Source of the DNA: Cordia subcordata
Lineage: Eukaryota; Streptophyta; Magnoliopsida; Boraginales; Cordiaceae
Assembly (NCBI GenBank): GCA_028554755.1
Contig: JAPTOF010000003.1
Coordinates: 8,751,501-8,815,500, forward strand
Length of the DNA: 64,000 bases
Direction of reading: 5' to 3'
Of the stretch, positions 43,701-55,011 are shown one piece after another. The position numbers and the translations under genes were made by a program. Position 1 is the first letter of the stretch, and each line of letters starts with the position of its first letter. The notes under the pieces were generated by a model. It was not told the origin of the DNA, ran no database searches, and saw nothing but the letters and a program-made list of their open reading frames with translations.

Positions 43701-45639
43701 TTACATTCTCAAAAAAAAGAAAGCCAAAATGATTTAGTCACATAGAGCATATAGAAAAGTAGTAGAATCATTGAAAAGAAAATGAGAACCCATGATGCAA
43801 CTAAATAAAGCATGGACCAGAAGGTAAAAATCACTTTAATATCACTAAGCCAATCATAAGATGTATTTGCTTAGAAATTGTTTGCATACTTCTGATTACA
43901 TATGGAAAACATGTACTATATCAATCACTTATCAATAAATTCCATTAAGACCTTTAGGTACATGTTATAATCTAAAAAAGAAAAGTATATACAAAATTAA
44001 CAATTTTGTGCTCTTTCTAGAAAGATAATGATACTTAATTTTTTATTGAAAAGCCCGTAAATAATCTTCATGATATTTCAATGGCTAATGCTTAAAAACT
44101 CCATGCAACATAGTACTACATATTCATCATAGTGCAATTATATGTTCACATTACCAAACTTGAATGTTCATAATCTAATTATGCTGTATAAATAAAACAT
44201 CATTAGCAAGCTTGTCCAAACAACAATCGAAGTCCTAAATGGAATAAATGATCTCAAGAAAGTATTGAAGGAAATAAGACTAAAAGCATCTTGGAGTAAC
44301 CCAATAAAATTGTTTAGTTTGCAATATCATTACTCATACAAAAAACTACTAAAATTCACAACTCACTCCACTCAGGCCATCAGGCTGCTAGGTTGCAAAA
44401 CTCAAGTGTAAACAATATCTAACGGTGTTCATCATTATGAGGCAAAACATTAACTACTTTAACTAGTTTGTGTTCTCTATATTACTCTTTGGTATTAAGG
44501 ATTTATATGTATATATTGAACTTTGTTCATTTTTTATGATCAATGTCTTCATTGGTATTCTAGTAAGTATTTTAGCGTACAAATTTTGTAATTAGTTGTC
44601 ATGAATTTCATAGCTGCATTGAGGCTATTGATAATGTAACATTGCACAGGGTAGATTATTGTTGACTAATCAAGCAAATATCCTAAGATATTTTATATTA
44701 AAATTAGTTATTATTTTTGCGTTATGATAAATTTTTGTGTAATTAATTTACTATTTTTGTGTACTTGAATAATAATAGGCCTTTTATTTATTTTATTTCT
44801 CAAAATGCAAAGAATTGGTTTGAGACCATTTCTTTCTCACTTAAACATCCCAAAGCAAAAGAAGTGCCCCCATAAATTAATGACCTCAAACAATTATCAC
44901 TACAACGAGCCCAAATTACTTTTGAGCTGATTCGTTGCAATTGAAATGAGATCTGCTGGTTTACGAAGAGACACATTGAATACATAATATAGGGAAAAGA
45001 AATGATCTACATGTTATGAGAATCCACAAGTGGGAGATGTATGATTGAGATTTACTAACGTACATTGTTTCAATTTAAAGCGATGCCAGTTGAAAAGTAG
45101 TCATCATTCAAACGATCTACTATATCTCACTCTATATTATGTTTTATAATATGATTTCATTCTCTAACAACTATCATAAGAACACAAAGGGTGGAATACA
45201 ATAATAATGATGACAAGTTAGTTGACTTTCTATTTACGTCATCTTTGGATCTTGAGTAAGTTCATAGAATACATGTGAGTTTGATTATCCTAGTTCAAAA
45301 ATTGTCATGCATGATAAGTAGAATTATTACATGTCAAGTTGAAAACTTAGTTTGCATTAAGGTCACAAAACTACCAAGATAGCAACTTCTCAAACTAAGA
45401 TCGACGAAATACATAGGTTCATATATAAGTGGACACGATCTAATTTTTAGAAACTCTTATTATATATTATTTGTAAGCTCTTATTATATATTATTTGTAT
45501 TCTTTGCAATAGTTTACTTATTCTTAAATCATTTTTAGATCTAGCTATGGCATGGGAAATGACATATGATACCAGAAAACAGGATCCAAAGATAGTAACA
45601 TGATATTATAGTAGTATTAATGGTAGGCCTAGTATAAAT
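43701..45639. other. AT-rich linker between PMD-like and Ulp1-like segments
   Basis: Sequence between the two halves of the presumed transposon gene. Translations are too decayed to align. It may hold the former middle region or introns. Confidence 0.35.
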
Positions 45640-46084
45640 ATATAGACATAATGCTAGATTCTTTTTGATTTTTTATAAGTAAGAATGTAATTGAAGGAAG
45701 ATATCATGGCAAAGGAATTATGAAAGCAGAAGAAAAAGTGTACTCTTGACTTTGAAATTGAGATATATATATATATATATATATGTAAAATGAATTATCA
45801 AAGATCAAATTGTTAGAGGATGTGTTGAAAATGTTAGATGGGGTGGCTTATGAAAGAATGTCAAAGATTACAGAATTTCCCACGAAAAAAATGATTGAGT
45901 ACCAACACAAAGTAATGGATGGGAATGTGGTACGTATGTTTGTTTGTTTATGAAATCATATGGCAATGTAAATTGCATTTGCGAGCATTTGCGGAAATAA
46001 ATTACCATTGAAGTTTTGATGAGATATGACATTGAGCTTATGGCATCATCCAATGAACATGCTCAATCCATGTTGGAATGCTAG
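45640..46084 (+). pseudogene. Ulp1-like (C48) cysteine protease remnant
   Basis: One frame encodes QSNGWECGTYVCLFMKSYG from 45908, the active-site block of Ulp1/SENP proteases: the oxyanion-hole Gln (45908-45910), NGW, an acidic residue (E for the usual D) and the catalytic Cys (45926-45928). After one stop, TIEVLMRYDIELMASSNEH follows as in the C-terminal helices. Upstream near 45650 an IMLDSF string could be the catalytic-Asp block; the His block was not found. Together with the PMD-like half 2 kb upstream it forms a decayed transposon-borne Ulp1-like gene. Confidence 0.65.
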
Positions 46085-46239
46085 ATGAAGAAATCTTGTG
46101 ATATTGATGGTATGAAGTATATTGGTATTATGACATAGGTGAAATCAAGTAGCTAATCCAATGAACAATTATTTTGTTGTAAATATTCATGAAAACATCA
46201 ATAAAATTAGTGAACATACATATAGATAGTCGTGGCTTT

Positions 46240-46870
46240 ACATTAGACATCTTTCATAATAAGCTCAATTTTTTCACCAAAAATGTTTTGTCAAACTCTT
46301 TGACCCCCAAATTTAGAGTATCTTATTTTCACACAATTCACAGGGTTCAATGAGGAATTGATATTTCACGATCAAGGGTGTAACTCTTTGTTGTAATGGT
46401 CTTTATATATTGTATTAACAATTGAAATATGGTCGAAAGAAAAAATCCCGATTTGATAGGGTTTCTTTCTATACCTATGAACTCCATTGGACTTAGAAAT
46501 GATACATTGGAAGAATCTGTTGAGTCTTCAACATCAATAGGTTGATTGTTTTGCTCCTATATCTTCGAAAAGGAAAAAAGATCTTTAAGAGTTGTTTCGT
46601 GAATCTGAAAGAGAGTACTTGGGTTATCCCAATAACTAAACAGTGTAGCGTGTCTGAATCTAACTGGTGTTTACAGTGGTGGAGGAACTAGATTGGAAAA
46701 AGAAAGACTCTAATTTAATGAAACCACTACTGAAATTGAGATCTTATTCAAAGAGAAAGATATCAAATATCTAGAGCTTTTTTATGTTATATGGATGATC
46801 CGATCCTTAAGGACCATGATTGGAAATTGTTTGATTGTCTTTCTTTGAGAGAGATGCGAAAAAAGAAGGT
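46240..46870 (+). other. ycf2: NUPT: fragment of plastid ycf2
   Basis: About 630 bp correspond to the early part of the plastid ycf2 gene. Translating with frame corrections gives KLFDP, the SQGS region, [30 protein letters not shown], a PITK-like block, a WWRN-like block (mutated), EIEILFKEKDIKYLE and MDDP, in the right order and spacing. Stops and small deletions abound, so it is a nuclear plastid insertion and not a gene. Ends were judged by eye; length of the original insertion may be larger. Confidence 0.88.
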
Positions 46871-47268
46871 TTTTTTCCCCTCTTAAATTGAGTAAAAAAT
46901 AAAAATAAATTTTAATCCCAATGCTTAAGAATCGTGTGAATTAAATATTATATTGATTCACGTGATTTGTGCCGGTTTGCACAAATTTTTTTGTGTGTTG
47001 TACTATTTGTTTCTTTCAATCAATCTAAACATTTCTGGACCATTAGTATTGAACCTCAATCTTGCATTCCATCATAACAATAGGCATATCCATTCAACAT
47101 TACGAAGAAAGAGTTGACCGTAGTGGTTAAAAAATAAAATATACAATAAGTTACAAAACAACTGACGATGGATAATCATTTATGTATACATGACATTGAA
47201 ATTTATAAGCCAATTTAGAATTTTAATTTTAATTATTAGATGCAATAATCATCAGTAGTTAATTTTAT

Positions 47269-47355
47269 TTAGTATTTATCACTTTATTGATTGGTGTTTA
47301 CATTTTAATTTTTAGATATTTACCATATTATTGATAGGTGTTCACCGTTATAATT
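47269..47355 (+). repeat. Dispersed ~87-bp repeat, copy A
   Basis: Shares with 49279-49365 the ordered blocks TAGTRTTTAYCACTT, TTTACATTTTAA, TAGAT, CATATTATTGATARGTGTTCAC and TATAATT. Possibly terminal repeats or leftovers of one transposon family. Confidence 0.65.
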
Positions 47356-47841
47356 AATCATGAAGAGTTTTGTAGAAATATATTTTTGGTGTCTATCGCA
47401 CAAGAGCATGATACAATATTTATAATACATGAGATACAAGCTTGACTCATGACAACAAACTAGAGCTACAATCAGATAGAGATAACGCCAAAAAGAGACG
47501 ACAACCAATATTGTGAGCATATCTTGTATCTTATCACGCCCTCTCAAACGAAACCGGAGATTTGAGGTTGAGCTTGTCATGTATAGCTTTGAAATGTGCA
47601 GTAGAGAGATCCTTACTCATAATATCATCCAATTGATGATAATATTAGTAGTCCAGTATATGACATTTGTCTTTTATCATCACGATCCACATAGTTTCAC
47701 CATGGCCACTGCTTCCTCATAATTTTTTTCTTTACCAACTTATAACATCAAGACTGTTGTCACAATTAATTTAGATCGTATAATTATCTTACATGGAAGA
47801 CTTAGATTTTAAACTTCCTTTATTTCAATGATTTAAAAAAG

Positions 47842-48830
47842 TTCGTTGATGGTTCTTTTCCATGGCCTACAGAATCCGCTGCCACAACTTCTTCTTTTGC
47901 TTCATCAAATAAAACCATTACAACTTCTTCTTTTGGTTCATCGAACAAAACCACCTCTACCACTATCTCTAATCTCTTCTATATAAACTAATGAATGGCA
48001 TTGTTACAATTCTTTTGTACTTGCTTGTATCATTGTGACGCTATCTGAGTCTCTTACTCATCAAGCTCTTAGTTATTCCACTGCAGAAGAACTCGAAATT
48101 CTTTAGAAGAATCCTTTATCCATCAACCAATGGCTTGACTTTCTCTTCTTAGATTTTAGATTTGAAACCTTAAGAGATATAATATGACTATCATTTACTA
48201 TTTATAGAAGTTGCACTATCTTTCTTTCTCTTTGGCCGCCATTGGAGATCCAATTCCAGAGGTGATCTCTCATTGTAGATTCTCAATGGCCTTCCTCCTT
48301 AATATCAGCAATTTATTAGATCTATTCAAAATTTGTCGTCATCTCCTACATTCACACAGCTAAATTGAAAATTGCTCAATTATAAGCAATCCTTACTCTC
48401 AAATCCTAATGAAGAGATGGTTGTTTCTAATGAGAATGCCGTGTATATGGCATAACAAAGCTCTCCTTCAAGTTCAATGTCTCGTGACTCATCTGCAAAT
48501 AAGTAGGCAATGTAAGGATCACAATCAATGCATGGTGGCATAAATTTTCCCCTCTGGTCGACAAACTCTAGTGGTGCTTCACGTGGTTCATTTTCCACTA
48601 CCAATTGTTCTCAAGCTAGGCAAAATTTCACACGTGAGCAATCCAAGAAATGCTGTGAAAAGTTTCAAATTTGTCAAAAACAAGGCCATAATGCCTTTCA
48701 ATGTTATTTAAGGTATACACCTCCTCGACATTCCAATTCTAATTTTCAGTTTCCAGGTTATCACTTCCAGCAATCCAGTCTTCCTTTGCTTCCTACTCCA
48801 AGTACCAATCTATTGATAGTATATTATTTT
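47842..48830 (+). pseudogene. Copia Gag remnant
   Basis: Starts with KFVDGSFPWPTES (usually LDG-x-xPCP), then a locally duplicated TTSSFxSSNKT stretch, IIVTLSESLTHQALSYSTAEE, a LLNYKQSLLSNP-type block and a zinc knuckle (FQICQKQGHNAFQC; first Cys lost). This is the order of a copia Gag. Many stops. It may belong with the RT-RNase H piece at 53090, separated by later insertions, but that link is a guess. Confidence 0.72.
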
Positions 48831-48849
48831 GTAAAAAAAATATAACAAA

Positions 48850-51800
48850 TATTTTAGATTGAAGAATTCTGTGGGAGAGCAACAGGCAAATATTTGAGGT
48901 GTAGAGTGGGGAGAAAGGAAGCCTTATTCTTGACTTCAGAAAACTCATTTATGCTCTGGTAATAATTGTAAGAAAACATAAATATAAAGAAAATGTTAGA
49001 TGGGAAAATTTGAGAGAAGAGACATGGAAAAATGCTCGTCTTGAAGATAGGAGAGAAAGGGGACGTGGGGGTATGCAAGTTAGGTAAGGGTTGGGGAGTG
49101 TAGGTAGTTTCTTGTCGCATTAAGGAAGGGACAATAAATCAGTTGTGCTTTTCATTTCTAATTTCTAAGCCTTTTATAATTGGAAATTCTGTGTTAGGTT
49201 CTTTCAAAATACATGTTTACGAAGTTGTTGAAAGGTGTTTAACCTTACATCTATTCATCATTATTGGAAATTTTGATTTAGTGTTTACCACTTAATTAAT
49301 TTGTATTTACATTTTAACCAATAGATGGCCATCATATTATTGATAAGTGTTCACTTGTATAATTGGACACTATAGAGTATCACTTTACTGGTCTATTTGT
49401 ACCACTTTACACAAAGATGTTCATCATACATCAATAGACCAATATCATTGAAGGAAATATGAAAAACACAGAAGCTTGGTAATCAAAGAAAACATATTGA
49501 AATAAATTAATTTCAAATCTAATGTTAATTACGAAATATGTACATTTAAATTTTCAATTATCGAATAAAACAAAAGAAAGGAGATGATTGATGACACTTT
49601 AAGAGTAGTAAAAGCACAGGTCCATTATTGCTTCACTGATCTCCAAAAACATTTTTAAAAGTGAACCCTAAAATTAACTTGGTGAACACATGACAATAAA
49701 AGCTAATGGAGCAACAATTTAACTTGAGTAAAGCATGATGAACAACTAAAAGTAAATTCATGACACCAAAGGCACAAACTAATGAGCCCTAACATTTAAC
49801 CTTGAGTTCTGTTATCTCTATCAAAATCACTATTAGTAATTTCACCAACTGCGAGTCATTTATGTAACTTTGATGTGAAAAGGTGTTGGCCGTACTAAAG
49901 GTGGCTTTTTTCCTGATCCCCATACTCCTATTATCGACTTGCTTTCTGGCTTCAAAAAAATCATTTTCACTCTAGTAATAGTATATAAATGCTTGCGGTA
50001 AGAAGAGGCAAGAAAAGGAGTGTTGAAATAGAGGAAGATTGATGATGAAGGTAGGGGATCTGGGTGTGTTTTACAACTCGGGCAATTGGGGCAAAAAGAG
50101 GTGGGAAAGGAATCCTTAAAATAAAATAAAATGTCCATGGGGGTAGGGTGGGTGGGTATGTGTTGCCATTGGTGCGTCAGAAATGTGGAAGGTCATAATA
50201 GATAATTTGTACATCTGCTTGAAGGGGTACTTATGTAAATGGACCATTATGATCTTTCTGCCTACAATGAGTAGTAAGTGTTAGTTTCTCTTTCCTTGTT
50301 GTTTGAAGGACAATCCGTGTGAAACAGTCCAAATAGAATAAGATGTTTTGATACGTATGTTAAACTATAGCACAAATTGCAAATTTAGATGTGTTATAGT
50401 TATGGAAGATCAGTTGAGTATACAAGAAGATGGTCATTGATTATAGGTAGTTTAGCTATGATTCTAAAGAAGTGAGAAGGTTTCTCCATAAATGGTGGTG
50501 GATTAGGGGAGAGAGGGAGAGAGAGAAAACCAATGATCACAATAAAACAATAATAGAGGTCATTTTCCCTCTAGACTTTCTCAACCCATCCCAAATTGGA
50601 CGGCATACAACTTCCACTACGATATCTCCTACTTTGCATGCCAGACAAAGATGACTTATAGGGCATACAATTATTTTCTAAATGTCAATTATTTTTCTCC
50701 CACTTACTTATATTCCAAAGCAAAAAGTCAATGATCCCTTAACCAAATCAAGAAATTATAAATTCATCTCAGTCTTCTTTCCACTAAAACTTTGAAAGAA
50801 AAAAAAAACAGTTTTCATGGCCAGTTATTGGTCTTTCTACAATTAGCCATTCGAGTCTTTGATATATTAAGTCAAAGGTCTATTTTTTTTTTATTGGGTT
50901 AGGAAGTCAAAGGTCTAGACTAGCTAGCAACTTGTGAAGGGTGCTTTCGTTCTTTCTTTTATTTCCTTATCATACTTTATACTAAATTTGTTGTCCCAAA
51001 CCTCATTTCCAAGCTAAACCCCAAGTCTTCCAAGCCTGCCACATAGCACTCTAAACAACATATTTCTCGTGTAACATTTAAATCTATTAACCCAAACTTC
51101 TTTACCTCATCAAAAAGCATGCTTCACAAATCTACCACCTGGCATTCTAATCAACAAGTTTCTCATGTAAAATAAAAAAAAAAATTATACATGAATATCT
51201 AAAATTAAATATATATATATATATAGTTGATAAATTATTTTTAACAAATTGAACAATCGAAAAAGAAATATGGGTTAATATATACTCTAAGATTAAAAAT
51301 ATCATTAAATTTTTTTTAAAAAAATATATCACTCTGAACACCGAGAGGTTTAAACTAGTGTGTATGTGTGTGTGTGCGCGTGTTTATGTATATTAATTAA
51401 TAACTAAAAGGCAATGAAAGTGGGTATTTTTGTCCTAGCAATACGTTTATAGCTTGTCACCAGCATTATGTACTTGTACATTGTGCTTTAAGTTTGGTAT
51501 GCATATTTTGTTTGTCTTAAATGGACATGCATTAATGTGTTTCTTTGTAATTGACATTTTGACCCTTCAATTAGAATGCTTGAAGTTAAACAATTGGGTT
51601 AGCATGGTCTTTCCCCATATTCTTTTGAGGTTGCTGAACATCTCTTTACCATTCAAATTTAAATGTCAAGATACCATATATTCTCTCCCTCTCTCTCTCT
51701 CTTCCTCTCTACATATCAATATTTGAAACCCTCACACTTAAAACCTTTTCTCTTCATTTACTTTTATAGCCCAGGAACATATGACATGTGTTTTTTGATT

Positions 51801-52192
51801 TTCTTTCTTTTTTTTCTCCCTTTTTGTTTTTTTTTAAATCATATATGCTAATGTATGCATGTCTTTTATTTTTTTGGCTCTTTAAGTACAAACATGCATG
51901 TTCCTTTTTTGTTTTATTTTTTACTTTTACAATAATCTGTGTTAGTAAGTTTAAACACAAGTGTATGTTTTGTTGGTGAAACATGCATTTGAGCATCGAA
52001 AGCAACTTTTCTAAAGAAGAAATTGTGAAAGAAAAATGCTTTTAAGGTCTTGATTTAGTTCTCTCACACAAAATTTATATGAAATTAATTAAAAGTCAAA
52101 AGAAGTGACTTAAATTGAGTCAGAGTTTCGTGATGATGGTCCCTTTCAATCTTGTGTAGTTTTATTTTCTCTAGCTTTTGACATTATATATG
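48850..52192. other. AT-rich spacer
   Basis: No gene recognised. Holds copy B of the dispersed repeat (49279-49365), two weakly similar stretches around 48900-49080 and 49930-50090, and short TC/TG runs near 51360 and 51683. Small ORFs here lack domains. Confidence 0.4.
49279..49365 (+). repeat. Dispersed ~87-bp repeat, copy B
   Basis: Direct-orientation partner of 47269-47355, about 2.0 kb away. Confidence 0.65.
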
Positions 52193-53085
52193 TGTTAGGT
52201 TGTGGCTAAAAATCTAAGCCCACATAAATTAAAAAACTTGTGAAAGGCAATTAATTGTGCTACCAATTCATAAGCTACCTAAATAGTGTAGAAATCTTGG
52301 GGAGTAAGGATTTTTCTCTTATAAATAGAGAACCTTGTAGCTTTTATTTGGTGTGCCTTAGGACCACATCTCATAAGGGGTCTGGAAGAGAGAGCTTGAG
52401 AACATCAGGAGTGTCTTACATTCGTTCTAATCCTGTTAAGGATAGAACCATTATGAGAACTCCATGAGGGAAGGTTTAGACTTTTCTAGCCATGTAAAAA
52501 GTCACCCCTATGTGTAACCCATTATTATTGAATAGTGGAATTTTTTTCCAAAGGGGGATTATGGACATAGGCAGAGGACCTAACCACATTAAAAATATTA
52601 CATATTATTTGTGTGTGTTTTTCGCTGTGTATTGATGCATGTGCATGTGTCATCAATTTCCCAACAAATGGTATCAAAGCTCGATTAGTGAATTGGGCAT
52701 GTGGCAATGCAAGGAGGACACATAAGGAGTTGTATTAGAGGACGCTGGTTTGCACGAAAACAAAAAATTGTCGGAGAGGATTTCAAAAATTTGCCAAATC
52801 GGAGGTCATGTTTGGCAGCCTTTCTGATGTTTGATCACCAATCCATTTGTTACTATGTGTTTGTTCATGTAAAAAGAGTAAGCTCTTAAAATTTTGCAAC
52901 AATCTGATGGTCAGATTGTGAGATACAAATAGGTCAAGTTTTGATGTGAACTTAGGCAAAAAGTCAAATAGAGGGTTTGACCATCTTTGACCGAGTGCTA
53001 TTTGGGGTTTTACCGAGTTGACTAAGAGTCCCTAACAGTTTTTCGACATTCTGAGTTCATTTTTAAGGTCCGTTCTGCCAATTCT
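52193..53085 (+). mobile_element. LTR, primer-binding site and leader of a Tork-like copia element
   Basis: An LTR of 474 bp runs from TGTTAGGTTGTGG (52193) to TTTCCCAACA (52666), with a TATA box (CTTATAAATAGAG near 52317). TGGTATCAAAGC (52669-52680) is an iMet primer-binding site with one change. The leader from 52681 has TTGACC motifs and a TTTTTCGACATTCTGAGTTCATTTTT-type stretch resembling the leader of the Tork element at 10450-10620. It stops abruptly near 53085 before any Gag. No partner LTR is seen downstream. Confidence 0.8.
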
Positions 53086-53089
53086 TGAT

Positions 53090-53986
53090 GTTTACGTTGA
53101 AAATATTATTCTCACATGGGATAATGAGGCTGCTCTTTAGGTTCTTGTTGATTCTCTACATTACCAGCTTTCTATTAAAAACCTGGGCCATTGTCATTCT
53201 TTCTTGGGGTGCAAGTTGAAGGATCAATACAAGGGTGTCTCTACTCCAATTTCTACTCATCAATCTCTCTAAAACCATGTTGGTCAGCCTTTTCAAGATG
53301 ATTCCTTACGTATTGGAGTGGTTGGTGTACTTTAATATTTGAGCATTACACGCCTTGACATTGCCTTTATGGTAAATAAAGTTTTTCAATTTATGGCAAT
53401 CTGATTGATGAGCACTGGGTAGCTATTGAACGTATTTTATGTTATCTTAAGAAGAACACTAGAATATGGTCTTCATCTTTGATCAACCTCTGATTCATCA
53501 CTTCATGCTTAGTCTAATGCCGACTGGGGTGCCTATCCAGATGATAGGCACAGCGCTCATGACTATTACATTATTCTTATGTCTAATCTTATATCTTGGT
53601 CTGTTAAGAAGCAGATGAGGACTTCTCATTTCAGCACTGAGGCTAAATACAGGGCTATTACGTTTGTGACTACTGAAATATGTTGGCTTAAGTCTTTGCT
53701 AACTGAACTTCAATTTCCTCCTTCGACTGTGCCTGTTCTTTGGTGTGATAATATTGGTGCTCTATATCTTTCAGCAAATCTAATTTTTCATGCACATATA
53801 AACCACATAGAGATCAACATTCATTTTTTACGTGAAAAGGTGGCGCCTAAGGAATTGCAAGTACAATTTATCTCCACAGTTGATCAAATTGCTGACATTA
53901 TGAGTAAACCACTATCTTCCACCCATTTTCGATATTTGAGGTCCAATCACATTGTCACTGAGCCGATTTCACTTGCAGGGGCATGA
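53090..53986 (+). pseudogene. Copia RT C-terminal and RNase H remnant
   Basis: Frames carry an LGHCHSFLG-type block, DDSLRIGVVGVL, SITRLDIAFMVNKV and NADWGAYPDDRHS, then from 53579 SNLISWSVKKQ, STEAKYRAITFVTTEICWLKSLL, LWCDNIGALYLSAN and NHIEINIHFLREKV with QIADIMSKPLSS. RNase H catalytic motifs are mostly kept. The TGA stop at 53984 overlaps the likely LTR start TGATAAGAG after a TTGCAGGGGCA purine tract. The family differs from the leader just upstream, so the two are joined by rearrangement or nested deletion. Confidence 0.88.
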
Positions 53987-54108
53987 TAAGAGTTAATCTT
54001 TTAAATTTTGAATTTTTGAATTGTTTTTAAATGTTTGTTTTTTTTGGCTCAATTTTCTACAAATATTTTCTCCCCACTTTTCTCAAATGTGGTTATTCTA
54101 TTGTACCA

Positions 54109-54116
54109 TTTACACA
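54109..54116. repeat. 8-bp target duplication TTTACACA, left
   Basis: Repeated exactly at 55004-55011 around the hAT-like element; 8 bp is diagnostic of hAT insertion. Confidence 0.85.
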
Positions 54117-55003
54117 TAGGGGCAGCTCAAGATATTTGGAGGCCTAAAGTGAAAATGCAATAAGAGGCCTCTTATAAATTTTATTTAAAATTTACTTTTT
54201 AACTTTTTGAAATGCAAAGTTACTAATTAAATTCTTATAATTAAAATTCTAACATTTTTCTCAATTGACATTGTCACCAATCTATTTATAATTTTACTTA
54301 AATTTACTTATGCCACTACTTGTTAAAAATTTATCAAAAGCTCCTTTTTGAGATTGTATTAAAGCCTTAACCTTTTTGCTTATTTTTATATTTTTAATAA
54401 TGAGGTTTATATTTTATAGTTGATATATTTAAATTCTTATAAATTACATAAAGCAAGAACATATTTACACCAAAAAAAATAAATGCCTAACAAAAATATT
54501 AATTTGAAGCTAATAGAAATAGAAAATGTTTAAAGGTTAGAAAAATCAAACCTAATATTAGAAGTTTGATAGTAAAGACAAATCATTTCTTAAGAGTTCT
54601 TCAACGAAACAATAGTTCTTAATAGAAAAAATTAGTGGAGATAAATCAAGATGAAAAATAGAGGTTGTGGAGAAAAATAATTTTTAAAATTTAAAACACT
54701 TATTTTACTTCGTAGAAATAACTGTTAGTGACAATTTTGACAAGGAAGATCTAAAGGGAAAAAAATAGGGATTGTGAGAAACTAACAATAGCATTGTTAT
54801 TGACCAATTAGAAGAGAAAACAAGATTTATTTGTGATTGTGGGGCCTTTTAATTATGACTTTTTTGTCAAAACAAAATTAAATAAGATAACTTTTTTTAT
54901 TTAATTGTCTAAACTATAATTATAAAATTTTTAAAATTAGGGCCTAAAATATTTTGAGACTTAAAGTAAAGACTTTAGTTGCTTTACCCTTGATCCACCC
55001 CTA
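54117..55003. mobile_element. Non-autonomous hAT-like element
   Basis: 887 bp with imperfect terminal inverted repeats (TAGGGGCAGCTCAAG at the left, TAGGGGTGGATCAAG as inverse complement of the right) and exact 8-bp flanks TTTACACA. Subterminal GGCCTAAA motifs occur at both ends (GGAGGCCTAAAG; GGGCCTAAAAT). AT-rich with no transposase. It sits in the presumed 3' LTR of the copia remnant. Confidence 0.88.
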
Positions 55004-55011
55004 TTTACACA

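Noticed and set aside
48380..48604. Minus-strand ORF of 74 codons
   Set aside because: Antisense shadow of the decayed copia Gag on the plus strand.
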